A stretch of DNA of 64,000 bases from Phycisphaerae bacterium (GCA_029260165.1 JAJDDT010000050.1:1-64000), one strand, 5' to 3'. Counted from the first letter of the stretch, positions 28,796 to 38,903 are shown. A program made the numbers and translations. Notes: a model not told the origin generated them from the sequence alone.

Positions 28796-30474
28796 TGTTG
28801 GCGCTTGGAATTCGGTACTTGTGTGGGGTGGTCCGTGCGACGCATCCGAGCAACCGCGAACGTGCGGAGTGGCCACCGCATCCTGATCGCGTGTTCATGG
28901 CGATGGCGTCGGCGTATTTCGAGACGGACGGATCGCCGACGGAAAGGGCCGCACTGGAGTGGTTCGAGCGACAGGAACCGCCGCGAATTCACGCCGGTGG
29001 GTGTCAATACAGAGAGATCGTTACGTCGTATGTGCCGGTGAATGACACCGTCGCCCCGCGGTTGAATCCAAAGAAGCCGTATTCCGATGCTCAGGTCAAG
29101 AGCGGTATGGGACTGCTTCCGGAACATCGCAACCGCCAGCCGAGGTTCTTTCCGACCGCGATCCCGGATACTGCGGGACCTGATGTTGATCCAATGGTGC
29201 ATCTTTCGTGGCCGGATGCTGATCCATCGTCTGAGATCCGTTCCGCACTGGTCGCGTTGTGTGCGAAGGTGACATGCGTGGGGCACTCGTCGTCGCTCGT
29301 GCAGATGAGCGTTGAGGACGCTCCGCCGGATGACCGGCTAAACAAATGGTTGCCGGATGAGCGACCCAACGGTCAACGACTGCGAATCAGCGGTTCCGGT
29401 CGACTCTCGTACCTGGAATCTCAGTTCAACCTTGCCGATATCGAGGAGTACCAACAATTGTCGGTTGAAATCGGTACTGCGAAGGGCAAGGCAGCGAAGG
29501 AGTTGAAGGCGCGATTGAAGAAGCGGTTTGGCGAATCGCCACCTCGATCGATGCGACCCACGCCGTCACTCTACCAGGGGTACACCTGCGCGGAGCCTGA
29601 GGATGTCAGCGACGATATCTCGCGGTCCGTTTTTGATCACCATCTGATTGTGTTGCGTCGGGTCGGCGGGCGGCGGTTTGGGCTGGAATCGACACTTCAG
29701 ATCACGGAGGCGCTGCGAAATACTGTTATGGGGAAGTGTCGCAGGCAACCGCCACCGGAGTGGATCAGCGGGCACAAACCGGACGGCAGTCGCAGCGAGA
29801 AACCACATCTCGCGTTTGTCCCACTCGCGTTCGTGGATCGTGAGCACGCGGATGGCCATCTTCTTGGCGCGGCCATCGTCGTTCCGCGTGGGATTGACTC
29901 CAGCGAGATGCGCCAACTGGGAAAGGTCATTGGTTATGACAAAAACGGCGAACTGCTGCGTACCACGTTGACATTTGGCAAGTCGGGCGAGTGGGAATTG
30001 CAGGTTCAAGTCGAGGACCGTGACGTCGTGCCCGTAACGTTGCAAGAGGCGAAATGGACGGCAAATTACCCGAAGAAGCCGAAAAAGCAGAAGCCACAGT
30101 GTTGGGCGACGGTTACGCCCATCGTGTTCGACGCGCACCCGAAGGATCGCTGGAGCAGGCAGGACTCGCCGCGGGTTCAAGCTGAGCGTCAGGCATCGTA
30201 CTGGTGTCAGGTCGAAGACATGATCGCGTCCGCCGTCGAGCGGATCGGTTTGCCTCGTCCGACAGACGTCGTTGCAAAGGCAACATCGCCATTCATCGGC
30301 ACACCGCACGCCCGGAGTTTTCCCATGATGACGCGCAAAGGTGGTGGGAATCTCCATCACACGCATGCGATCATTACGTTTGAGGAACCGGTGCTCGGAC
30401 CCGTGCTGCTGGGGGCTGGGCGATATCGCGGGTATGGCTTTTGTCGGCCGCTGTCAAAAGGGGACGAGTCATGA
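28795..30474 (+). CDS. csb2: Type I-G (I-U) CRISPR-associated protein Csb2 (Cas5/Cas6, GSU0054 family)
   Basis: MLALGIRYLCGVVRATHPSNRERAEWPPHPDRVFMAMASAYFET; TGATG overlap with csb1. Confidence 0.92.
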   Translation: MLALGIRYLCGVVRATHPSNRERAEWPPHPDRVFMAMASAYFETDGSPTERAALEWFERQEPPRIHAGGCQYREIVTSYVPVNDTVAPRLNPKKPYSDAQVKSGMGLLPEHRNRQPRFFPTAIPDTAGPDVDPMVHLSWPDADPSSEIRSALVALCAKVTCVGHSSSLVQMSVEDAPPDDRLNKWLPDERPNGQRLRISGSGRLSYLESQFNLADIEEYQQLSVEIGTAKGKAAKELKARLKKRFGESPPRSMRPTPSLYQGYTCAEPEDVSDDISRSVFDHHLIVLRRVGGRRFGLESTLQITEALRNTVMGKCRRQPPPEWISGHKPDGSRSEKPHLAFVPLAFVDREHADGHLLGAAIVVPRGIDSSEMRQLGKVIGYDKNGELLRTTLTFGKSGEWELQVQVEDRDVVPVTLQEAKWTANYPKKPKKQKPQCWATVTPIVFDAHPKDRWSRQDSPRVQAERQASYWCQVEDMIASAVERIGLPRPTDVVAKATSPFIGTPHARSFPMMTRKGGGNLHHTHAIITFEEPVLGPVLLGAGRYRGYGFCRPLSKGDES

Positions 30475-33365
30475 CAAAGAAAGAGGCACCGTTGTCCGCG
30501 AGCAATTTCCCTGATTTCTTCCACGAATTGTGGGATTACGACCCATTTCCGTGGCAGAAACGGCTCGCCGATCGCGTGTGCGAGGGTGATTGGCCTGCGT
30601 GCATCGCGCTGCCGACGGCGAGCGGCAAGACGGCGTGCATCGACATCGCGGTGTTCGCGCTCGCATGTCAGGCCAGTCGACCGGCTGCGGAGCGTACCGC
30701 TCCGCGTCGTATATTCTTCGTTGTCGATCGGCGCGTTGTTGTTGATCAAGCCTATGAAAGAGCGAAGGATCTGAGCAGGAAGCTGGCAGAGTTGAAAACA
30801 GAAATCGCGCGCCGCGTGGCTGACGCGTTGCGACATCTCTCAGGCGACGATCGACCACTGGATTGCTACGCCCTCCGTGGCGGGATGTATCGCGAGACCG
30901 CGTGGGTGAGATCTCCGTTGCAGCCGATCGTGATCACCTCGACGGTCGATCAGGTCGGCAGCCGCTTGCTGTTCCACGGATACGGTGTTTCGGATTCGCT
31001 CAAGCCGATGCACGCCGGATTGATCGGGAACGACTCGCTCATTCTGCTCGACGAGGCCCACTGTTCCAGGCCGTTTGAGCAGACCGTGAAGGCTGTTGGG
31101 GAATTCCGGAAATGGCGGCAACGGGATGACGAATCACTGCCACCGTTTCGATTCGTGACCATGACAGCCACGCCGTCCCCGGGCGTTCCCGATGACCAAA
31201 TCGAGCGAGATAACGCCGACGATCGTAACGATAGGGTGTTGGGGAAGCGGATCAAAGCGAGCAAGCCAACCAGGCTCGTCGTGGCCAGGAAAGCAAGTGG
31301 GAAAGAGTGGCGAAAACACCTGGTAGACGAACTGTCCAGACAAACGCGCGAGCTTGTCGATGAGGGATTTCGCGCGGTCGGCGTGATTGTGAATCGCGTG
31401 GCGACGGCGCGTGAGACGGCGCGTAAAATGGAGGAAGGCCTCAAGAAGGATAGTAAGGTCATTCTGCTGACGGGCCGAATGAGACCAGTGGATCGCGACG
31501 AGATCATGAGCGAACTCGCCCCGCTATTAACGGGCAACCCGGACAAAATATCCGAGCCGCTGGTCGTTGTCGCAACGCAGTGTCTGGAAGTGGGTGCCGA
31601 CCTCGATTTTCACGCGTTGGTCACCGAGTGTGCCAGCCTGGATGCCCTTCGTCAGCGATTTGGTCGGCTCAATCGTCGCGCGGACAGGACGGAGGCGAAG
31701 GCAGTTGTCGTCATCCGAAAAGATCAAATCAAGCCCGCCAAGAAAGAATCCGAAAGCGACCCCGTATACGGCAATAGCCTGGCCCATACATGGGAATGGC
31801 TTGAGAAGAACGCATCGGACGGCATGTTTGACTTCGGCACGGCGGCGGTGAACGCGAAAACCTCGGATTTGGACGCCGATAAATTCGCGTCTCTAAATGC
31901 CCCATCGGTGGACGCTGCCGTTCTTCTGCCCGCCTACCTGGACTGTTGGGTGCAGACCAGCCCCATACCAACGCCGGACCCGGACCCAGCCGTTTTTCTG
32001 CACGGTCCTTCGCGCGGCGTGCCGAACGTGCAGGTGGTGTTGCGTGGTGACCTTGGTTTGAATGACAAGGCGTGGGGAGAGATCGTCTCGCTTTGCCCAC
32101 CGTCTTCGTCCGAGGCACTGCCGGTGCGGATCGATGTCTTCAATCGCTGGCTGAGCGGGGTCGATGCGACAGACGACACGAGCGACGTCGAAGGCGAACG
32201 CAGCGACAACGAAGAACAGCCGAAAGATGCCAACCATCGTTCGGACCGCAAGGCACTGCGATGGCGTGGTTCCGACTCAGACCAAACGAAGGTCATCAGG
32301 GAACCCGGCCAGGTTTTTGCGAACGATGTGTACATCCTGTCCACAATCGCCGACGGGTTGACCGACCTGGGGGGCTTCCTCGGAAAAATCCCGGCAGACC
32401 ACGCTGAAGAGGCGTATCAGATTTCACGCGACCGCGCGATTCTACGTTTGACGCCGGAGATATGGAAGATTCCGACGCTCGATGACGTCGATATGGAAAC
32501 CGATGGGCTTGATGAAATTCTATCCGATGCCATCGGTGCACTGGTCAATGATCCCTCGGAATGGATTCGTACCGCGGCTGCGAATTTGGAAAAAGCAGAA
32601 CGGCGATCGGTCAAGTCGCATCCGTCAGGCGGGTTTGTCGTGATCGGCAGAAACCGTCTTGGTCGTTTCGACCCTACCGGGGCCAAGGTGGTCAAGCCGC
32701 GCGCGTCATCGCTGAGGGGGCCAGTCACGCTCGGAAAACACAGCGATGACGTGGCCAGGTGCGCCGAACGATTTGCCACCGAATGTGGGTTGAAATCGGC
32801 TGACGCCTTCAAACTCGCGGGCCTGCTCCACGACATCGGCAAGGCCGATCCCCGGTTCCAGGCATGGCTTCATGGCGGCAACCGGCGTAAGGCGGAGTGG
32901 CGTGAACCGCTGGCCAAGTCCATCAACCCACCGCGCAGCCGCGATGAAAGCAGCAGGTTTCGCGAGCACGCGGGCTATCCGAAGGGCGGACGCCACGAAC
33001 TCCTTTCCGTCCGCCTGGCTGAATGCAACGGTGTGCTCCCGGCAGATCCCGACGCCCGTGACCTGATTCTCCACCTGATCGCGAGTCATCATGGCCGGTG
33101 CAGACCCTTCGCGCCGGTCGTACAGGACGCAATGCCTGAGGAAGTACGTTACCAACTCAATGAATCGACGACTCTCGCAACGTCCACCGCAACGGGTCTC
33201 GAACGTCTCGACAGCGGGGTGGCTGAGCGGTTCTGGAAGCTCGTCCGACGCCACGGCTGGTGGGGATTAGCCTACCTCGAAGCCATCCTGCGACTGGCCG
33301 ACTGGCAGGCGAGCGAAGCGGAGACCCATAGTGCAACTGACACCAACAAGGAGGGAAAACCATGA
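30471..33365 (+). CDS. cas3: CRISPR-associated helicase/nuclease Cas3 with C-terminal HD domain
   Basis: LPTASGKTACIDIA, LILLDEAHCSRPFEQT, TMTATPS, LEVGADLDFHALVTECASLDALRQRFGRLNRR; HD motif LAGLLHDIGKADPRFQAW near C-terminus. Confidence 0.95.
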   Translation: MTKKEAPLSASNFPDFFHELWDYDPFPWQKRLADRVCEGDWPACIALPTASGKTACIDIAVFALACQASRPAAERTAPRRIFFVVDRRVVVDQAYERAKDLSRKLAELKTEIARRVADALRHLSGDDRPLDCYALRGGMYRETAWVRSPLQPIVITSTVDQVGSRLLFHGYGVSDSLKPMHAGLIGNDSLILLDEAHCSRPFEQTVKAVGEFRKWRQRDDESLPPFRFVTMTATPSPGVPDDQIERDNADDRNDRVLGKRIKASKPTRLVVARKASGKEWRKHLVDELSRQTRELVDEGFRAVGVIVNRVATARETARKMEEGLKKDSKVILLTGRMRPVDRDEIMSELAPLLTGNPDKISEPLVVVATQCLEVGADLDFHALVTECASLDALRQRFGRLNRRADRTEAKAVVVIRKDQIKPAKKESESDPVYGNSLAHTWEWLEKNASDGMFDFGTAAVNAKTSDLDADKFASLNAPSVDAAVLLPAYLDCWVQTSPIPTPDPDPAVFLHGPSRGVPNVQVVLRGDLGLNDKAWGEIVSLCPPSSSEALPVRIDVFNRWLSGVDATDDTSDVEGERSDNEEQPKDANHRSDRKALRWRGSDSDQTKVIREPGQVFANDVYILSTIADGLTDLGGFLGKIPADHAEEAYQISRDRAILRLTPEIWKIPTLDDVDMETDGLDEILSDAIGALVNDPSEWIRTAAANLEKAERRSVKSHPSGGFVVIGRNRLGRFDPTGAKVVKPRASSLRGPVTLGKHSDDVARCAERFATECGLKSADAFKLAGLLHDIGKADPRFQAWLHGGNRRKAEWREPLAKSINPPRSRDESSRFREHAGYPKGGRHELLSVRLAECNGVLPADPDARDLILHLIASHHGRCRPFAPVVQDAMPEEVRYQLNESTTLATSTATGLERLDSGVAERFWKLVRRHGWWGLAYLEAILRLADWQASEAETHSATDTNKEGKP

Positions 33366-34285
33366 GCGAACTGATCCTGACCGGACTCGACGGAAGCAAT
33401 CCCCTCGCATTCCTCGCGGCACTGGGTACGTTGCGCGGACTAACCCGCGCCTGGCCGGAATCCAACGTCCGGATGTCCTGGACCACCGACGGAGGCTGGC
33501 GACCGGTGATCAATTCGGAATGCTGCGAACCGGAAAGCATCGTCGAGGCGTTGTACGAAAGACTCCAGGCTGCGAAGGACAACGCAACGCTCGGCTTGGC
33601 CGACAACCTGACGATTCCCGCCGACGAGTATCGCGCGCATCTTGTCCAACAAATCGAAACGCAAGAAGATCCAGACAGCGATGCGACTGCATACTGCGCC
33701 GCATTCGGGTGCGATGCAATATTCGACGAAAAAAGTGGTAACATCAAAGATACCGCACTACGCACCATGAGCGGGGCCGGTCACCAGCATTTCCTCAAGA
33801 CGATGCGCGACGTACTGGCGCAGACGACGAAGGAGCACATCGACAAAACCCTGTTCAACCACTGGCAATACGACGATCCTCTCGCAACACTCAGCTTGCG
33901 TTTCGACCCATCGGACGACAAAAGGTACGCCCTGCGATGGGATGACCCCAGTGGCGACCCGACCCGCAGGAGTCAAGGCAACATGCTCGGTGCCAACGCA
34001 CTCGCAGTTCTGGGCATCCCTTTTCTCGTTGTGGCCCCCGTCTGTGGCGGACTTGGTTCAACAGGTTTCAAAGGCTCCCTGGCGAGGGATACCTATTGGA
34101 CCTGGCCAATGTGGAAGCATCCTGCGTCGCTCGATGTCGCGCGCTCGCTGCTCACCCTGAGCGAACTACAGGAGGAAAGTCCGCCTCGCGACCGGCTCCG
34201 CCCGAGGGGCATCGCGGAGGTCTTTCGCAGTCAGCGGCTCACCACGGGCAAGTTTCGCAACTTCACCCCCGCCCAACCGGTCTGA
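33362..34285 (+). CDS. Type I-G effector subunit, Csb3/'Cas3-extension' (Cas8-like) family
   Basis: 307 aa ORF overlapping cas3 (ATGA); LTGLDGSNPLAFLAALGTLRGL N-terminus; position between cas3 and cas4/cas1. Confidence 0.7.
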   Translation: MSELILTGLDGSNPLAFLAALGTLRGLTRAWPESNVRMSWTTDGGWRPVINSECCEPESIVEALYERLQAAKDNATLGLADNLTIPADEYRAHLVQQIETQEDPDSDATAYCAAFGCDAIFDEKSGNIKDTALRTMSGAGHQHFLKTMRDVLAQTTKEHIDKTLFNHWQYDDPLATLSLRFDPSDDKRYALRWDDPSGDPTRRSQGNMLGANALAVLGIPFLVVAPVCGGLGSTGFKGSLARDTYWTWPMWKHPASLDVARSLLTLSELQEESPPRDRLRPRGIAEVFRSQRLTTGKFRNFTPAQPV

Positions 34286-34416
34286 GCGGAGCGTGACGAA
34301 TCGCCGATCCAGGCCTCGGTGATGACAAGTGAAGCACCGATCGCTTCACGTCGATCTTTGACAAGTGAATAGAGATTCCGGCGGGGCCGCCCGCCTCGCG
34401 ATTATTGGAGGTTCCT

Positions 34417-36237
34417 ATGAATCCCCCATCGACGCCCACGAACACGGGACCGGATGCGGCGACGTCAGATTCGCCCGATCTCCTCCCCGTTCGCATGATC
34501 AACGAATTCGCCTACTGCCCCCGACTGTTCCATCTCATGCGCGTCGAGGGCCGTTGGGCGGACAACGTCTACACCATCGAGGGCAAAGCCGTCCATCGGC
34601 GCGTCGACCAACTCGATCACGTCCTGCCGAACGCCGACGGAGTCACCACGGAGGCATCCACGTCCGATACAGATTCGTCGGAAGAAACGGACCAACGTCC
34701 TGCCGCGAAGAAAACGACATCCGCCTCCACGAGCGACACCGATGAGCCACCCGTCGTGACACGCAGCGTCCCTCTGGACAGCACCCGTCTGGGACTGACA
34801 GCCAAACTCGATCTCGTATCCACCGCCGCCGGACCGGACGGCGTTTCTGAAGCGGTTCCCGTCGAAACCAAGCGAGGCCGCGTCCCCAAAACCCCCGAGC
34901 GATCCTACGAACCCGAACGCGTGCAACTCATGGCCCAGGGACTACTGCTCCGCGAGCATGACTACCGCTGTGATCACGGCGTGCTCTATTTTTCCGGCTC
35001 GCGAACGCGCGTGGACGTTCCGTTCACACCGGAACTGGAGGCCCGCACGATCGCGTTGATCGAGCAGGCTCGTCAAGCCGCAACACAACGCGATCTGCCG
35101 CCACCTCTCGACGACAGTCCCAAATGCGCCGGATGTTCGCTCAATGGAATCTGTCTCCCGGACGAGACTCTCGCCCTCCAACAGGTTCCACCGGACACCG
35201 TCGCACCGAACGTCCGCAGGCTCTACCCTTCACGCGACGACGCACTCCCATTCTACGTCCAGGAGCAGGGCACCAAAGTCGGCAAGTCCGGTAAGACCCT
35301 CATCGTAAAAAAGAGCGGCGAGGAGTTGGGACGAGCCAAGCTCAAGAACGTCAGCCAACTCGTACTCTGTGGGAACATCTCCGTCTCCGCACAAACGACG
35401 CACCTGCTCTGCGACGCAGGCATCCCCATTGTCCACCTGTCGAGCGGCAACTGGTTCTACGGCATCACGCACGGGATCCACCTGCGCAACGCCTACGATC
35501 GTGCAGCCCAGTTCGCAGTCGCAACGCAGCCGGATCGCTGCCTTGAATTCGCCAGGAGCCTCGTCGCCGCAAAGGGTGTCAACCAGCGCACCATGATACG
35601 CAGAAACGCGTCACCCCCGGACGATATTCTGCGAGACATGAACGACCTGATCGCTCGCGTACCCAGTGCCGCCGGCCTGCCGCAACTCCTCGGATTCGAG
35701 GGCAATCTGGCCGCCTGCTATTTCCGCCACTTCGCCGACATGCTCAAACCGCGCGACTTCGATGCCCGGTTCGATCTCGCCGGCAGAAACCGTCGCCCTC
35801 CCAGAGACCCCGTCAACGCCATGCTGTCTTTTGGTTATTCATTACTGACCAAAGAGTTCACCGTCGCGCTGTTGGCCGAGGGACTCGATCCGTGGTGGGG
35901 TTTGTACCATCAGCCGCGACATGGGAGGCCAGCACTCGCGTTGGATCTCATGGAACCCTTTCGACCGCTTGTCGTCGACTCCGCCGTCGTCTCAGCCATC
36001 AACACAGGCATGGTCCGCGCCGCCGACTTCACACGATCCGCCAACGGGTGCATGCTGAAAGCCCCGGGTCGCAAGGGTTTCATTCGGGCGTACGAAAACC
36101 GCCTCGATCAGATCGTCACGCATCCGGTCTTCGACTACCAGTGCGCTTGGCGCGCCATGATCCGACTGCATGCCAAACTGTTCAGCCGTTGGCTTCGCGG
36201 CGACGTCCCAACCTATTCAAGTATCACGACGCGCTGA
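34417..36237 (+). CDS. cas4/cas1: Cas4-Cas1 fusion protein
   Basis: Cas4: MINEFAYCPRLFHL...VPVETKRGR...CAGCSLNGIC; Cas1: LPFYVQEQGTKVGKSGKTLIVKKSGEELGRAKLKNVSQLVLCGNISVSAQTTHLLCDAGIPIVHLSSGNWFYG; SD GGAGG upstream of ATG 34417. Confidence 0.95.
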   Translation: MNPPSTPTNTGPDAATSDSPDLLPVRMINEFAYCPRLFHLMRVEGRWADNVYTIEGKAVHRRVDQLDHVLPNADGVTTEASTSDTDSSEETDQRPAAKKTTSASTSDTDEPPVVTRSVPLDSTRLGLTAKLDLVSTAAGPDGVSEAVPVETKRGRVPKTPERSYEPERVQLMAQGLLLREHDYRCDHGVLYFSGSRTRVDVPFTPELEARTIALIEQARQAATQRDLPPPLDDSPKCAGCSLNGICLPDETLALQQVPPDTVAPNVRRLYPSRDDALPFYVQEQGTKVGKSGKTLIVKKSGEELGRAKLKNVSQLVLCGNISVSAQTTHLLCDAGIPIVHLSSGNWFYGITHGIHLRNAYDRAAQFAVATQPDRCLEFARSLVAAKGVNQRTMIRRNASPPDDILRDMNDLIARVPSAAGLPQLLGFEGNLAACYFRHFADMLKPRDFDARFDLAGRNRRPPRDPVNAMLSFGYSLLTKEFTVALLAEGLDPWWGLYHQPRHGRPALALDLMEPFRPLVVDSAVVSAINTGMVRAADFTRSANGCMLKAPGRKGFIRAYENRLDQIVTHPVFDYQCAWRAMIRLHAKLFSRWLRGDVPTYSSITTR

Positions 36238-36238
36238 C

Positions 36239-36529
36239 ATGGCACGAAAACAATTCCTCATCACCTACGACGTCAGCGATGACAAACGACGCAACAGTTT
36301 GTTCAGGACACTCACCGCCAACGGCGACCATGTGCAATTCAGCGTCTTTCTCTGCGCGTTGAACCCAATGGAACTCGCCGGCTTGCGTGCTGTGATGAAT
36401 GAAACAATCAATCACCGCGAGGATCAGGTCGTTATCGTTGACCTCGGAAATGCGAATTCCGACGCCTCGCCCCTTCTCGATTGCCTCGGAAAACGATATA
36501 ATCCGCCGACACGCGTGCAGGTGATCTGA
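36239..36529 (+). CDS. cas2: CRISPR-associated endoribonuclease Cas2
   Basis: MARKQFLITYDVSDDKRRNSLFRTLTANGDHVQFSVFLC. Confidence 0.95.
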   Translation: MARKQFLITYDVSDDKRRNSLFRTLTANGDHVQFSVFLCALNPMELAGLRAVMNETINHREDQVVIVDLGNANSDASPLLDCLGKRYNPPTRVQVI

Positions 36530-36713
36530 CGCGATTTGGACTCGCGAGCACCCTCGTGGTCCGCAAAACCAGGCCGTCACTCGTAGTCCCTGGCTGACAG
36601 GCACTTATGTGAGACATAACAACGGAGATCGAATGCAGAAAGTACGAAAAAAGACCAACCGCTCGCTAACGAACGTGCAAGTGCTTGCGAAGCAGGAGTT
36701 TACGGCGAAAGCC

Positions 36714-37040
36714 ATTCCCACGACCAAAAGGCCGTGGCCCCATTGAAGCGGTGTCAGGATATGCTCGGGCCACTCAACCGACCACCAATTCCCACGACCA
36801 AAAGGCCGTGGCCCCATTGAAGCCAGAGCTTACAAACTCCGGCGTCGCAAGCATCACAGATTCCCACGACCAAAAGGCCGTGGCCCCATTGAAGCTCTTT
36901 CCGAGGAAATGATCGATCTAATCAACGCAGAATTCCCACGACCAAAAGGCCGTGGCCCCATTGAAGCACCGAACACGAGCTGGGATTGGCCACGCTGCTG
37001 ATGCATTCCCACGACCAAAAGGCCGTGGCCCCCAGTGTTC
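36714..37040 (+). CRISPR. CRISPR array, 5 repeats / 4 spacers, repeat ATTCCCACGACCAAAAGGCCGTGGCCCCATTGAAGC
   Basis: Repeats at 36714, 36788, 36860, 36932, 37005 (last degenerate after nt 28); spacers 38, 36, 36, 37 nt. Repeat 3' end ATTGAAGC resembles the canonical 8-nt 5' handle, so + strand orientation with leader 36530-36713. Confidence 0.98.
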
Positions 37041-37165
37041 GGGATTATCAAACTGGTGACGGGCTACAGACAGACGCTGTTGCATGGCTTCGAGAACGTC
37101 AACGGCGACAGATCGGCCCGTCGGAGCGGTGGCCGCCAGGTCCGACAGACTGGTAGAATTCCATC

Positions 37166-38422
37166 ATGCAACAATCCCCCAACGTCATCATCGTCGGCGC
37201 GGGCGCAGCTGGACTCGCCACCGCCATTTTCACCGCGCGAAACGAATCCGCGGGACCAGTCACCCTGCTCGATGGTGCCCCGAAAATCGGTGCCAAAATC
37301 CTCGTCTCAGGCGGCGGACGATGCAACGTCACCAACACAAACGTCACCACCGACGACTTCTACGGCGGAAACAAAAACATCATCCGCAACATCCTCAAAC
37401 GATTCGACCACTCAGATGCCCGAAAATTCTTCACCCGTCTCGGCGTCCCGCTCCACGAGGAAACACACGGCAAACTCTTCCCCGACACCAACAAAGCCCA
37501 ATCCGTCCTCGACGCCCTTGTCTCCGAAGCCAAACGACTCAACGTCACCATTCACCCCAGCCACCGCGTCACCGAAATCACCCGCGACCAGAACGGCTTC
37601 AACCTGTCTGTCACCACCAATGACAAAACCGAGACATGGCACGCCATCCGCCTCGTCCTCGCCACCGGGGGAAAATCACTCCCCAAAACCGGCAGCGACG
37701 GACTCGGATTACAACTCGCTCAATCCCTGGGACACACCATCATCGAAACAACACCCGCACTCGACCCGCTCATCCTCGCCGGTGATTTCCACTCTGAACT
37801 CACCGGCATCACCCACGACATCACCCTCAACATTCAAACGGCCGGCGAAAAACAAATCCGCATCACAGGCCCCGTCGTCTGGACCCACTTCGGACTCAGC
37901 GGACCAGCAGCCATGAACGCCTCACGCTTCTGGCATCGAGCGAAAATCGAAGACAGGGACATCCGCATGACCGCCAATTTCACCATTCATCAAACATTCG
38001 ACCAGCTCGACGAAACCCTGCAATCCACAACGACCGACCGCCCCAAAGCCCGCGTCACCACCATCGTCCACCAATGGCTTCCCCAACGAATGGCCGATGC
38101 GATTTGCAATTCAGTCAACATCCCCAACGATCTCGAAATGGGCAATCTCACCCGCGACGCCCGCCGAAAACTCACCCACGCGTTAACCGACTGGCCTGTC
38201 GAAATCATCGGCACCAGAGGCTACAAATACGCCGAGGTCACCGCCGGCGGAATCCCGCTATCCGAAATCGACCCCAAAACAATGGGCTCCAGAAAATGCA
38301 GGGGATTATTCCTGGTCGGCGAAATCCTCAACGCCGATGCCCGTATCGGAGGCTTCAACTTCCAATGGGCATGGTCCACCGCCCACGTCGCCGGCCAGTC
38401 GCTCGGATATCGCCGTCAATGA
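37166..38422 (+). CDS. FAD/NAD(P)-binding oxidoreductase, HI0933/YhiN-like family
   Basis: VIIVGAGAAGLATAIFTAR; GAKILVSGGGRCNVTNTN; LVLATGGKSLPKTGSDGLG; GLFLVGEILNADARIGGFNFQWAWSTAHVAGQS. Confidence 0.94.
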   Translation: MQQSPNVIIVGAGAAGLATAIFTARNESAGPVTLLDGAPKIGAKILVSGGGRCNVTNTNVTTDDFYGGNKNIIRNILKRFDHSDARKFFTRLGVPLHEETHGKLFPDTNKAQSVLDALVSEAKRLNVTIHPSHRVTEITRDQNGFNLSVTTNDKTETWHAIRLVLATGGKSLPKTGSDGLGLQLAQSLGHTIIETTPALDPLILAGDFHSELTGITHDITLNIQTAGEKQIRITGPVVWTHFGLSGPAAMNASRFWHRAKIEDRDIRMTANFTIHQTFDQLDETLQSTTTDRPKARVTTIVHQWLPQRMADAICNSVNIPNDLEMGNLTRDARRKLTHALTDWPVEIIGTRGYKYAEVTAGGIPLSEIDPKTMGSRKCRGLFLVGEILNADARIGGFNFQWAWSTAHVAGQSLGYRRQ

Positions 38423-38444
38423 ACGAATTCGCCGCCGCAACCGC

Positions 38445-38903
38445 TCAGGAGTCGACGTCGTTCGTCCGATCCCGCCGCCGTTGTCGCGACGTCTGTTGGA
38501 TCGACCATATTCGGTCGGGCATGACCCTCGGTTTGCCATTCTTGTCAACGCAGGCAAGCGTGGTGGTCGCGGTGGCCTTCGTTTGTCCATCGACGAGCAG
38601 TTCGTAGGCGTGATCGATGCGCGTACGCGTGAAACGTTCAACATGCGTGCGGACGGTGACGAGGTCGTCGTAGTGGACAGGCCTCCGGAATCGCGTGCTC
38701 ATGCTTGCGACGACGAAAAAAACGCCCTCGACCTCCAGTTCCCGATAGGCAATCCCCTGATCGCGGAGCGCTTCGGTGCGGGCTTCCTCAAGGAACGCGG
38801 CGTAGTTCCCGTGGTGCACACAGCCCATCTGGTCGCACTCCGCGTAGCGAACGCGGATAACATGTTCGTGAGACGGGTTGTCGGACATGGGAAATTGGGG
38901 CAA
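38445..38903 (-). CDS. Acyl-CoA thioesterase (YbgC/4-hydroxybenzoyl-CoA thioesterase-like)
   Basis: HVIRVRYAECDQMGCVHHGNYAAFLEEARTEALRDQGI. Confidence 0.92.
   Translation of the reverse strand: MPQFPMSDNPSHEHVIRVRYAECDQMGCVHHGNYAAFLEEARTEALRDQGIAYRELEVEGVFFVVASMSTRFRRPVHYDDLVTVRTHVERFTRTRIDHAYELLVDGQTKATATTTLACVDKNGKPRVMPDRIWSIQQTSRQRRRDRTNDVDS

Noticed and set aside
36605-37051. Minus-strand ORFs with repeated MGPRPFGRGN peptides
   Set aside because: These are translations of the antisense strand of the CRISPR repeats, not proteins.
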